Shown here in pieces: positions 1-11,063 of a DNA stretch of 64,000 nt (position 1 is its first letter; each line of letters starts with the position of its first letter). The translations under genes and the position numbers were made by a program. The notes under the pieces were generated by a model. That model was not told where the DNA came from, did not search any database, and was given only the letters and a program-made list of their open reading frames with translations. The stretch lies in assembly GCA_017163975.1 (NCBI GenBank), contig JAFFSR010000351.1, positions 1,415,001 to 1,479,000 on the forward strand. The letters are read 5' to 3'. The DNA comes from Anastatus disparis (lineage: Eukaryota > Arthropoda > Insecta > Hymenoptera > Eupelmidae).

Positions 1-840
1 AAGCAGCCCAACACTAAACCAGCAGTGGCCAGAACATCAGCCAAGGACACAGAGCAGTCTGCACAGCAGCTGCCAAAAAAAAAGAAAAGAAGGAGGAAGA
101 CGGGAAAGAGGTCTGCTGCCGTTCTTATTAAGCCAGGAGAAGGAAAGTCTCACAGTGATGTCTTGCAGAACATCCGGCAGAAACTCATTGATGAGAGCCC
201 AACGACCAACATCAGAGGGATTAGAAAAACTAGGGCCGGAGATGTCTTTATTGAGTTGGGCTCATCTCAAGGACTAGAGACATTTAGCGATTCCCTGAAA
301 AGGACGGTCGGCGAAACGGGCAACGTCAAGGATATGTGCCCCAAAGAAACGGTCGAGATCAGGGACATCAGCTGTCTAGCTTTAGTAGAAGAAGTGAAGA
401 CTGCTTTAAAAGCTGTTTTCACTGAAGCCTAACAGGGAGTAGGGGAGTTTAGCGTCTTGCTGACCAACCCCAACAGCAGAGAGCTCCACTTAGCCATTGT
501 AGAGATAGAACAAGACCAAGTGGCGTACCTAATCTCAAGAACTAGGATAAGGATCGGCTACACCAGCTGCCGCATCAGAAGTTGGCAAAGGGTTCAGCGC
601 TGTTTCAGATGCCTGGACTACGGTCATCAGGCACGCAACTGCCGAGGACCTGACCGTAGCAAGATGTGCTTCAAGCGTGGAGAAGAGGGCCACAAGGGAT
701 TGGCCTGCAAGGCTGCTGATGCCGAGTGCATACTATGTACATAGCAGAAAGTAGACCCAGCAGAGCGGAAACACATCCCTGGGTCAGGTCAGTGCAGAGT
801 CTTCCGCGAGACTCTAGACCAATTCAAAAGACAACGCTAA
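1..840 (+). pseudogene. ORF1 (gag-like) of R1-clade retrotransposon, 5' end missing
   Basis: This is the nucleic-acid-binding ORF1 protein that packages retrotransposon RNA. Reading frame 1 is open from the window edge apart from stops at 430-432 (TAA) and 742-744 (TAG). It holds a basic stretch (KKKKRRRKTGKR), then a region starting AVLIKPGEGKS and GDVFIELGSS that is typical of R1-type ORF1. A CCHC zinc knuckle follows (CFRCLDYGHQARNC, about 596-640). The second knuckle has lost its second cysteine (CFKRGEEGHKGLAC), and a CILC remains before the second stop. After that stop the frame still reads an ORF1-like tail to the TAA at 838-840. The true start lies outside the window. Confidence 0.85.
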
Positions 841-3800
841 TGATGGGCCGTATAACGGTCCTCCAAGCCAACTTACACAGAAGTGACGCAGCCAACAGTC
901 TCCTGACTCAAATAATATTTAGAACAAAGGCTGATGTGCTCTTGATAAACGAGCAGTACACAAACTGAACCAATGAGACCTGATTCAAAGACAAGCTTGG
1001 CACTGCAGCGATCTACGTAGACCCAAAAAACATCAGAGTAGACGCGAATGGAGCTGGAGAAGGCTTCGTATTGGTCAAAAGCAGGAACGTTACATACGTG
1101 AGCTGTTATTTTACACCAAACTCAACAGCAGACACGTTCAGGTGACGTCTGGATCTGCTAGAAGACTCTGTCCGCAGAATGGAAGGCGACGTCGTCGCAG
1201 AAGACTTTAACACAAAAGCGTTGGAGTAAGGAATGCCACTAAAGGATAGCAGAAGAGAATACATCATGGGAATGGCAGACCGACTTGACCTAACAGTACT
1301 AAACATCGGAAGCACTCCAACATTTAGACGAGGGGCTAGCGGTACAATTTCTGACGTATCCTTTGCATCAGAAAATCTTTCACGTAAAGTGTCAGATTGC
1401 AAGGTGCTGGAGACATACAATAGAAGTGACCACTAGTACATCACATTTCAAATCCATGATGGGTCCCAATCATCGAGGCGAAATGTGGCTAGACCAGTCA
1501 GATGGAGCGTTGCCAAGCTGGACTCTGAGAAACTTGTCCAAGTACTGCAGCAAGGATTCGACAATTTATCGGATGCGACAATTGCCACCAAAAACGCCGA
1601 CGCTGCAGAGGTTCTCGTGAAAGAAACGATGAGTCTCATTTACCGAGCCTGTGATGCATCTATGCCATGCAAGGGATCGTGACAACATAAGCGTCCAGCG
1701 TATTGGTGGAACGATGAAATCGCTAGAACTAGGTCAGAAGCTCTCAGCCTCAGAAGATCATCTCAAAGAGCAAGAAAGAAGAATTCACCAGCAGTAGATA
1801 TTTTGTCTGCATAATACAGAGATCTGCATAAACAGCTCCGTAAGAAGATCAATCGAAGCAAAGCATAATGCTGAAAAGACCTGAGCGAAGACGTCAACAG
1901 GGAGGTGTGGGGCTTGGCCTACAAGATTGTGACCAAGAAGCTTAGCGCCGTCCCCACGTTGCCATTCGAAGAAGAGACCATGGCGAACATTGTAAACCAC
2001 CTGTTTCCTACGCATCCACCGCTCGAAGAACAAGAGAGCGCACAAGAACTAGAAGAGATCCTGCTCTTTAAAAGCGGAGAATTGCAACTCGCTGCCAAAA
2101 TGATGCGAAACAAAAAAGCACCTGGCCCCGAGGAATACCATTCGAGGTCCTTAAGTGCATAGCAGTAATAGCGTCATCTCTCTTGTTGAACATGTACATC
2201 GCATGCCTCCAGACGGGTGTGTTTAGCACCCCTTGGAAGGTTGCGCGTCTTGTGCTGATCAACAAAGGAAAGGGAGGTGATCCCCGGTATCCATTGTCCT
2301 ACAGGCCACTGTGCATGTTGGACGAAGCAGGGAAGCTATATGAGAGGCTGCTCAAACTGCGATTACAAGGAGCTGTACAGGAGGCCGGCAATCTAGCTGA
2401 CAACCAGTATGGCTTCAGAAAAAAGCGGTCCACCGTCAATGCAGTAGAAGAAGTAGTGAAAGTGGCGAGAGAGGGATGGACTGGAAACCATCATTTTCGT
2501 CTCATCACTTTTCTCGTTCTGCTAGATACTGGATCCGCTTTCAACTCGGCACGACGGCCAGATCTTCTTACCACGTTAAAAGAGTTTAATGTACCAGAAT
2601 ACCTTATACGAGTGATACGCGACTACTTGAGAAGCCGTATCCTCCGCTATGAGACAGAAGAAAGATGGCGTGAAAAAGACCTCAGCGTAGGCGTGGCACA
2701 GGGGTCGATAATTGACCTAGACTTCTGGAACATGCTGTACGATGCATTGCTCAGACTTGCTATGCCGGACGGGGTGAAAATGTTTGCTTACGCCGATGAT
2801 GTCGCTTTAGTCATCACCACGCGAAACGAAAACATAGCCCAGCACATACTAAATACGGCGATGGGAAGAATCTTCAAATGGATAAGAAAACATGGTCTCG
2901 AAATAGCGATGGCTAAGACAGAAATTGTGCCTTTAACCTGGAAACACATCAACATCGAGTTTCCCATGACAGTAGGCACAAACGTGGTGCAGACAAAGAA
3001 GGAGGTGCTATATCTTGGCATAAAGCTAGATGCAAGACTAACTTCTTTCTTGCATCTAAAATACGTCGCCAATAAAGCGATGAAGAAAACGTTGCAGTTA
3101 AGTCGTCTTATGGCCAATACCAGCGGTCTAAAATCAAGCAAACGAAGACTTTTGATGTCAGTTACAACGTCAATCTTATTGTACGGCTCTGAAATATGGG
3201 TTGACGCAATGAGTAAGGAGACGCACAGAAACACACTATCTTTTGTTCAAAGGAGAGGGTTTCTTAGATTTACCAGGGCCTATCGCACTGTCTCGGGACC
3301 CGCGGTACTAGCCATCGCAGGAATCATTCCGATCGAATAACAGGCGATGGAACGCAAGCAAACCTACGAACGGAAGAAAATGGAAGAAGAAACTGCAATC
3401 GTTCAGAAAGAAGAGAGACAGGTAACTATGGAAACCTGACAAAAAACATGGAATCAGGCGAGAAAAGGCTGATGGACCCACGTACTCATTAAGGAGCTGG
3501 CTCCATGGGTCGAGAGAAGATACGGGGAGGCCAACTATTACCTAACCCAGTTCCTCAGTAACCACGGGTATTTCTGCGCTTATCTTAGTAAAATGGGAAA
3601 GACCCAGAACCTGGGCTGCATCTTCTATTTCGCTGATCACGACGATGCGTATCATACGTTTTTCGTCTGCCATCAGTGGAACGAAGAAAGACGCCAGGTC
3701 GAGAGGATATTTGAAGCACTTACGCCGGATACCATCATCAATGAAATGATGTCGGCTAAAGAAAAGTGGGACGCTATGGCACTATTTGTCGAAAGCGTCC

Positions 3801-3943
3801 TAAGAAAGAAGAAACCGTTTTTAGATAGGGCAATCGAACTAAGTACGAATGAAGCGCGGGGAGTCAGACCTCACCATTACCTAGAGGCAGTAGCCAGTCC
3901 CATAGATTCGAGTGAGGAGGGTGACGACGAGGATTCGTCTTAA
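840..3943 (+). pseudogene. ORF2 endonuclease / reverse transcriptase of R1-clade retrotransposon
   Basis: This encodes the polyprotein for target-primed reverse transcription. The ATG at 840 overlaps the ORF1 stop. The endonuclease begins ITVLQANLHRS and ends with the conserved SDH (about 1425-1433). In frame 0 it is broken by stops near 966, 981, 1143, 1227, 1434, 1680, 1812 and 1866. A frameshift near 2131, inside the KKAPGP segment, moves the reading to frame 2. There the reverse transcriptase is intact to 3340: PLSYRPL, NQYGFRKKRST, the degraded catalytic block LLDTGSAFNS, and the active-site YADD at 2789-2800. After stops at 3338, about 3437 and about 3470 the tail (3593-3943) keeps HTFFVCHQW of the C-terminal Cys/His motif but has lost one cysteine. 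It is non-functional. Confidence 0.9.
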
Positions 3944-4609
3944 CTGCGGAAACAAATCGTACACCCAGTAAATGTTTGAGATAGCAGCAAAAGCGTCAGC
4001 TTTAGCTGTGGTATAAATGAAGTGCGTTGTATATAAGCGCGAGATCAAGTATGAGTATGAGTCAGACGCGATAGACAGGTTATCCCAACACGAGGCATAA
4101 GATCGATCTTAGAACTAGAGAATAAAGACTGAAGTAAAAATTACGAACTTATTTTGCTCCTTTGTGGAGCCAGCCCATACCGTATTGAATATAGGCGATT
4201 GATTTATGCTCCCCTTTACCGAGCTGATCGCCAGGCAGAAGATAGCCTTTTAATCATGTTGCACAAGAGGCATAGATCTATATGTTTACAAATCTGTATA
4301 TGCACAGATAAAGTCAGAAGAAAAAGATCCAAAAGACTTAGAACGTGGTGCCACCCTGAAGTAATGTGATGAACAGTCCCAGGGTGAAACAACGCCGTGA
4401 GTGGAGATTGGAGAATCCCCTGCACGTCCGATGACTGCATTTTTTTGCTATCATTAGACAGGCAAGGAAATTGTGTAATTTTAGAGGTTAGCTAGTACAC
4501 CTAGAACCCCTCTCAACCGTCTTTACCCTGTTCCCGGATATCTATCCAGGCCCAGCGAACTGACGGCGGTCTGTCGGCAGATTTTTTCGTTCAACTAATT
4601 AACAAAAAA
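3944..4609 (+). other. Retrotransposon 3' UTR followed by unassigned sequence
   Basis: The stretch after ORF2 to about 4140 is read as 3' UTR, with AATAAA at 4121 and an A-rich end. From 4141 to 4609 I see no ORF, RNA gene or repeat that I can name. Base composition is closer to 45 percent G+C than the A+T-rich surroundings. Confidence 0.5.
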
Positions 4610-4655
4610 AAAATTGTCATTATCATTATTATCATTATTATCAATATCATTTCTG

Positions 4656-4739
<84 letters not shown>

Positions 4740-5000
4740 TTACTATTATTATCATCATTATTATTATTGTTATCAATGTTATCATTATGATCATTATTAT
4801 CACTATCATTATTATTATGATTATCATCATTATTATTATCATTATTTTTATTATCATCATTATCAATATAATCATTATTGTTATTATTATCAATATTCTT
4901 ATCATGATTGTTATAATTATCATTTTTTATCATTCTCATTATTATTGTCATTATCATTCTTATCATTATTATCATTATCGTTCTCATCATTATTATCACT
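4610..5000. repeat. (ATT)n / (ATC)n microsatellite block
   Basis: A nearly pure ATT run at about 4656-4737 is flanked by degenerate ATT/ATC triplets to 5000. Long apparent poly-Ile or poly-Asn reading frames here are by-products of the repeat. The next stretch, 5001-5484, is A+T-rich with nothing recognisable. Confidence 0.95.
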
Positions 5001-5484
5001 AGCGAAATTTACCTGCGTCCTAACTTCTTATACTATATTATTATATATAACTTTGCTAATTTCATTAACAATAGTATTTTGATATAAAATATGTATTTGA
5101 TTATTTTCCAACTTTAAAAATTGAAATTATAAATATGTAGTCCGTCGTACTAAATTTGACAATCATTTGTTGCTTACTGATAAAATAATACTAACTATAT
5201 GTATATAAAATAAGTATCTCTTTATCGAATCGAATTGTATGTATAAATATGAAATATTATATTAAATATGAAATTTTGTGATGTATTGGCACTTAAAAAA
5301 CTGGTATTGAATTATGATTCATAATAATTGTTCCAATTTGAATTATTTTACATTCATGTTAGAAAATGTATATTCCCATCGATAAGCAAAATTATTGGTT
5401 AATGTATGAATATGAGAAAAAAAATTGAAGTTTACTATGAGCGTTTCAGAAAACAGAAATAACACTGTTAATTGAATATATATT

Positions 5485-7538
5485 TTTCATTTCACACACA
5501 CACGCACACACGCCTACACGCACACACACACGCGCTCACACACACACACCCAGAGGGGCGATTCAACCTATGCTACATATGTATGTATCACGGTGATATG
5601 TATGTACGTTCGAACGTAAGTTGGTAGCACTGCTAAGACAAGTCGTCGCGCGCAAAAATTGTATCTACATGGAAACGGAGACTTGAGGTCTTGACGGTTC
5701 GACAGACGATTCAATGCGCGCGACGACTTGTCTTAGCAGTGCTACCAACTTACGTTCGAACGTACATACATATCACCGTGATACATACATATGTAGCATA
5801 GGTTGAATCGCCCCTCAGAGACTCACTAACACACACACACACACACACATAGATATACATGCGCACATATACAGACACATATAAAACATACACACATACA
5901 TACATAAATATACATACTCCGACAATTACACTTAATATCTCACTAAAGCAAAGAGAAATATACTGATAAACACACACACACACATTTACAATAGACTTAC
6001 GATGAAATTTGCAGACCTATTGTAATTCATATACTTATCAACACACACACACACATGCCGATATATATGCTATCGCAAATTCCTAAATGAATACAGATGC
6101 ATACTTACTTATAAACAGGCACTTGACAAACATAAACTTTTACTCTACTACAAACAAATATTAACTGACATAGACAAATCCACTACACACGCAAAAACAT
6201 ACACCTAGAGAAACAAATACAATACAAGACACTTTTCTACCTAGATGAACACTTTATCGATACACACTTCTACCCCATATATTTACAAACACATACATGA
6301 ACTCACACATACATACATATACACACACATGCAAACATACATGTACACACACATACATACACTTACACGCCGGCGCTTAAACACACGCACACAAACACAC
6401 ACACACACACACATATACACCTATTGGTACGCAATTCACCAACATAAACTTCTTAACTGCTATAGAAATATACTTACGGTCACCGACAAACCCACAACAC
6501 ACATAAAAGCATATGTAACTATATACATACGTAACAATAAAACACAATACGACTCACTTTTCAGCTGACACGGACATTTTCTCGAGTAAACTATCATAAA
6601 GGCGCACTACATATAGCGCCCTTATTAACTTATATACCTATAGACAAAGACGAACCAACTAATACGCACACAGAAACATTCACAGTGGCACGAATACAAA
6701 ATAACACTTTTTAACTGATGTGAACACTTTTACTAATACACATACAAACGATATATGCGCACACAGAAACATACACAGTGGCACGAATACAATACGTCAC
6801 ACTTTTTAACTGACGTAAACACTTTTACTAATACACATACACACGATATATACGCACACACATACACGCACATACATAAACACACATACTATACATACCC
6901 ACAACACACACTCATACACACTCACATAATACATAGACAAACGAATACACAAAAACCTACATAATATAAATATACCACAAATACACACCGATACACGAGT
7001 GGACACATGCACATATACACACACACGCATGCGCGCGCACACACACACATACACACACATACACGCACACACCTACAAGAACACCCACGCGCAACCACAC
7101 ACACACACAAATACACGCACGCACACACACACATACACACACGTACACACGAACTTATACGCAATTTACCAACATAAACTTCTTCAGTGCTATGAACATA
7201 TACTTATGGACACCTACAAACACACCAATACATAAAAACATACACACTCGTGATAATCATACAGTACGACTTACTTCTTATTTGACACGAACATACACAT
7301 ACACGTATGCGCTCAAACTTACACACACACCTATACATAAATGATCGTATGCGCACACAGCAAAAATACACGAATATACAAATCTATAACAATACACAAA
7401 AACACCATAACATACACGTACATCAATTCGTATCAATACGCATATCAACTAACGAATAGTTACACGCACAGCACACCTACACACATTATGATCGTTCACT
7501 AACACCGACACATACACACACACACACACCCACACACC

Positions 7539-7581
<43 letters not shown>

Positions 7582-7600
7582 GCGCGCGCACGCACACACC
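5485..7600. repeat. CA-rich satellite with higher-order structure
   Basis: The plus strand is dominated by (CA)n and ACACAT-type runs, with the longest pure tract at about 7530-7576. It is more than a microsatellite. A ~150-bp non-CA segment (ACCAACATAAACTTCTT, then ATACTTAYGG, then GACACGRACAT) occurs at about 6435-6575 and 7160-7290. A second motif (GAAACATACACAGTGGCACG) occurs at about 6768, with a close relative at about 6672. I read it as a degenerate array with a period near 700 bp plus shorter sub-repeats. Open frames across it are repeat artefacts. Confidence 0.85.
5553..5816. mobile_element. Fold-back (long inverted repeat) element inside the CA satellite
   Basis: Left arm 5553-5653 and right arm 5716-5816 are 101 bp each and essentially perfect reverse complements around a 62-bp loop. 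The tips read GAGGGGCG and CGCCCCTC. CA tracts lie on both sides, so it probably inserted into the satellite. I could not find a clean target-site duplication. It has no coding capacity and is probably a MITE of unknown superfamily. Confidence 0.85.
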
Positions 7601-7880
7601 AATGACACGTTTCCACTCTAATTATAATTTAATTTTGTTTAATATTATAATTTTAGAACGTTATATTAATAAATTAAGTTATGTAAAAACGGTTATTAAT
7701 CACAATGGATGATGTATTTTTAAAATGTCTGAATCAAAATAAACAAAACTATTCTCATTTAATATATGAAATAATAGTTGAATTAATTGTTGACAATCAA
7801 TTTACACAAATACATATTTGATCATATATATTTATGTAGGGATTTGTATTTAAACAGAAAGTAATTACTTTAAAATTGTT

Positions 7881-8775
7881 AATAGTATATTATGCTACGT
7901 GGGGTAAAAATGCCGGCCTACAGTGTCGCATTTTTACCCCAAGTGGCATATACGATTTTTTCTCATACCGGGCTAAAAACACGTACAACTTAGACTTATT
8001 GATAATTCATCATTAATGAAAAACCAACGCGAAAAATCATCTGCTACTCTTGGTCGAATATATTTCCTCTTTGTCTGCTACTCTCTCACTGATGATAATT
8101 CATTAAATAAACCATCAATATATCATTATAATACGCTCTTATTATACTCTTATTATAACACACCATAGATTATAATTCATAAAAAAAAAACAAATATAAT
8201 TCTAAAAAATAAAAAATTAAATTACACAATCAATCACATCACTGATGATAATTCATAAAATAAACCATCAATATATCATTATAATACGCTCTTATTATAC
8301 TCTTATTATAACACACTATAGATTATAATTCATAAAAATAAAACAAATTCTAAAAAATAAAAAATAAAATAACACAATCAATCGCATCACAAATTCTAAC
8401 TTTTTATAACAAAAAGTATTATTTACAAACTTTTCTATGATACATATGAGAGAGTCGATGTTTGTGACCGATGAATAGAACAGGATAGACTTATGTAATA
8501 CATATAAGAGAAAGAGAGAGAGGGAGAGAGCAAATGTTGTAGCTGATGTTTTCAAAAGAATGGGCTACAATATACATGAAAGAAAGAAAGAGAGAGAGAG
8601 AGTTGATGCTTATAACCGTAAACAGAAAAGGATAAGCATATACTCCCCACTCTCAAAACGCACGAAAGAGACTCGAGAATAAGTCGGAGCGTGCCGGCCT
8701 GAAAGCATAAATTTTTGCTGCTTGCGTTCGACCATTAATGACGTGTTTTTAGCCGGGGTATGAGAAAAAAAAATT
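7881..8775. mobile_element. Hairpin-plus-subterminal-inverted-repeat element, copy A (Helentron/HINE-like)
   Basis: The element starts AATAGTATATT. It then has a hairpin (stem 7892-7913 with 7928-7949). Next comes ATTTTTTCTCATACCGGGC (7954-7984), whose reverse complement lies at the far end (8741-8773). The interior holds two ~145-bp tandem copies and a GA-rich tract. There is no ORF of note. Read from the opposite strand this is a terminal repeat, body, matching internal repeat, then terminal hairpin, which is the layout known for non-autonomous Helentrons (Helitron2). Family assignment is inference. Confidence 0.7.
8097..8390. repeat. Two-unit tandem duplication inside copy A
   Basis: A unit starting CACTGATGATAATTCAT at 8097 recurs at 8240, a period of 143 bp, with a few substitutions and small indels. 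A related motif (GTAATGATAATTCATTAAT) is also tandemly duplicated inside copy C at 17.16-17.35 kb. Confidence 0.85.
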
Positions 8776-8918
8776 ATTTAAACGTTAACATTGTAATATA
8801 TTACTGATGTTTGATCTAAAAATTATTATGATCATTTAAAAAAATTCAAATAAATAAATTTTGATTTTAACGCTTTTTTATATGGACTAATAAAAGTTAT
8901 ATCTTTGAATGTTCTAAC

Positions 8919-9917
8919 AATAGTATATTACGTTCCGAGGCACGGAACAGGCTCATTCCATGCGCGTGTTGGTTTGCTTCGCAAGGCGAAGCCAAGCGAA
9001 GCAAAACACGCGCATATGATGAGCCTGTTTCGTGCCGAGGAACGTATACGATATTCTTTCATGCCCGGCCGGAACTTTGCCACCCCAAAAAGTGATAAAA
9101 CTCCATTTTTAATAAAAAAAAATTCGTCAAAATCAAAGAGTCATCTGTTGCGTTATTTCGTTGTAGCGCGCATGCGCAAGTAATTAGAGTATACAGTTGA
9201 GTTTGGTAGAGAAAGAGAGAGAGAAAAAACCGAACATAGCAGCACACATAGCAGTTAACATAAGATACACAATAAATATATAAATGATAATTCAAATTTA
9301 AAAAATGTGAGAAATAATGAAATGTGTTTATAATACTTTTATATTACTATATTTTGTGTATGAAAACCTTTTAAAGAGCAAAAGAAAAAATGGTGAGTTA
9401 AAACAATTGTGTATGTTAGTAAAGATATAGTTCATTTTAATAAATATAAATGTATTAATATCAATTGCACAAAAACAAAACGTGTAAAAACGTGAATTTA
9501 ATTATTTTCTTTGTACAAAAACAATCATGAAGTGTTTAAAAGAGTGTCGTGAATTAAAAGAAACGTGTATGAAAAAGAATATCTATTTTAAACGAAAGTT
9601 ATAATTCGTTATAATTTAAACTATTATATGTATATTAGTGTATTAATATCGAGTGTGTTTGTTTATTTAATAACTACAAGTATGATGTATGCATTTATCT
9701 ATTTAATGCTGAGGTTAGACATTCGCGTATATATAGATATAGTTTAAGTATACAGCAGAAAGCGAAGCGACCGAGAAGACGTACAGTTCGTAGCTGCGCG
9801 GTGCGTTCTGCGCACGTATGTAACGGAATAACACGAATGTATTCGGCCGGTTCGCTGCCGCATGAGGAGCACTTTTAGGCAAAGTTTCGGCACGGGTATG
9901 AAGGAAATTAATTTATT
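8919..9917. mobile_element. Hairpin-plus-subterminal-inverted-repeat element, copy B
   Basis: The element starts AATAGTATATTACG. A ~116-bp hairpin follows (8930-9045) with GCTTCGC/GCGAAGC-rich inner arms. Then TCTTTCATGCCCGGCCGGAA (about 9052-9081) pairs with GGCACGGGTATGAAGGAAAT at the right end (9878-9909). A 25-bp direct repeat that starts GTTATATCTTTGAATG flanks the element at 8896-8920 and 9918-9942, with one mismatch. The arm sequences differ completely from copy A, yet the architecture is the same. Confidence 0.75.
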
Positions 9918-9942
9918 GTTATATCTTTGAATGTTCTAATAA

Positions 9943-10307
9943 ATTAATTTATCGATTGTCAAGGATTAAAATTGCCTAATTGTAAGCTATATAAAAAAAC
10001 TTTATACGATGTACACATTATACTTAAATAAAATAACATGTAATATAAAATAATTAATCTTTTTAATTGATAATTGTTTCATATATTTAGTTTTTTTTTA
10101 ATAATACACATATACAGAATAAACATATATATATATTTGGGTCAATCCACGTCAAACGGATAATGGCTTTGTCCAAAATTGTAAATCACCAAAAAAATCG
10201 TGTATGGGTTTAAAAATTTCGTCTTACACTCTAATTTCTTTTGCAATGTGATGATTTTAAAAAATCCAAAATGGCGTCTCCAATATGGCGGCTCAAATCT
10301 AGAGATT
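9943..10307. other. A+T-rich spacer up to the next transposon
   Basis: No gene is visible. GGTCAATCCACGTCAAACGG at 10139-10160 resembles the tip of some long-TIR DNA transposons and may be the real left end of the element at 10308. I did not find a matching right end. Confidence 0.3.
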
Positions 10308-10702
10308 TCATAAAAAATTTTCGAAAATTGATTTTTTTCAAACACGATTTTCTCAAAAACTATATATTTTTTTTTTTGAAATTTTTATATGATTTTATAC
10401 ATAAAAAATACTAACTTTTAGGGTAGGTGAGAATATGCGATTTTGCCTTATTTTTTTTTAACAGATTTTTAAACGTTTATTTTATATTTTCGATTTTAAA
10501 ACATCGATACCATGGCGCATCGTACTATTTTTCCAACTTTACGTGTTCTTACAACTATTTTTATGCTTTTATTTATCAATATATCAACAATAATCTTTAA
10601 AATAAACCCGGGATCGAATATTTTGATCAATTAGAACCAAAGTTATGACGATTTAAAGTTTAAAAAAAAATGCTAAAACTTTAAATAAATATGATATTTA
10701 CA
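10308..10702. repeat. Left TIR of the 10.3-13.7 kb transposon
   Basis: Aligns end to end with the reverse complement of 13269-13665. The inner boundary is at AAATAAATATGATATTTAC. Confidence 0.85.
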
Positions 10703-11063
10703 TTGAGGAAACGCAATTTTCGTTAAAGATTAAAATTTGAAGATATAAATTTTATAATTTAAAAAAAAAGTTATTTAGATGAAAGAATACATCACCATTT
10801 ATCCTCTTTTTATGGTACATTATTATAATAAAAATTTTTTTTGTTTAAGAATATAATTTTTTTATCAGTTTGAATTTCGCGCCTAGAATTTGAATTCATT
10901 TTGTAGGGAGTTGACGCATGTCACTACTAGGTGGCAATGATTCGTTCTTTGCATTCTCATTAACGACTTGACGCGTTTAAAAATATAAGAAAAGGAAGAT
11001 AAAAAATAAAGTTGTTTAAGAAAAATTATTTTTTTCGATCTGTCATTGAACAGAATATCAATA

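Larger units (their letters stand above)
1..4140 (+). mobile_element. R1-clade non-LTR retrotransposon, 5'-truncated and decayed
   Basis: A two-ORF non-LTR retrotransposon enters at the left edge. ORF1 (to 840) has gag-like zinc knuckles. ORF2 (840-3943) has an apurinic-type endonuclease, a reverse transcriptase with YADD, and a degenerate C-terminal Cys/His motif. An AATAAA lies at 4121 and the element seems to end near 4140. The ORF1 stop and ORF2 start overlap as TAATG, an arrangement known from the R1-clade element SART1. About ten in-frame stops and at least one frameshift show it is dead. R1-clade members often insert in rDNA or telomeric repeats, but I see neither in the flank, so this may be a copy outside the usual target. 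Confidence 0.9.

Noticed and set aside
2788..3234. 148-codon minus-strand frame
   Set aside because: Antisense shadow of the reverse transcriptase; no family resemblance.
4380..4600. G+C-richer stretch considered as a tRNA or other RNA gene
   Set aside because: No cloverleaf, A/B boxes or recognisable RNA motif could be traced.
4591..5002. Poly-Ile / poly-Asn open reading frames on both strands
   Set aside because: Pure translation of the (ATT)n/(ATC)n microsatellite; no start context or domain.
5750..7235. Cys/Val-rich and His/Thr-rich frames of 60-107 codons
   Set aside because: Products of (CA)n repeats read in different frames; compositional artefacts.
8905..9183. 92-codon frame across the hairpin of copy B
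   Set aside because: It reads through both arms of a palindrome and has no homology I recognise.
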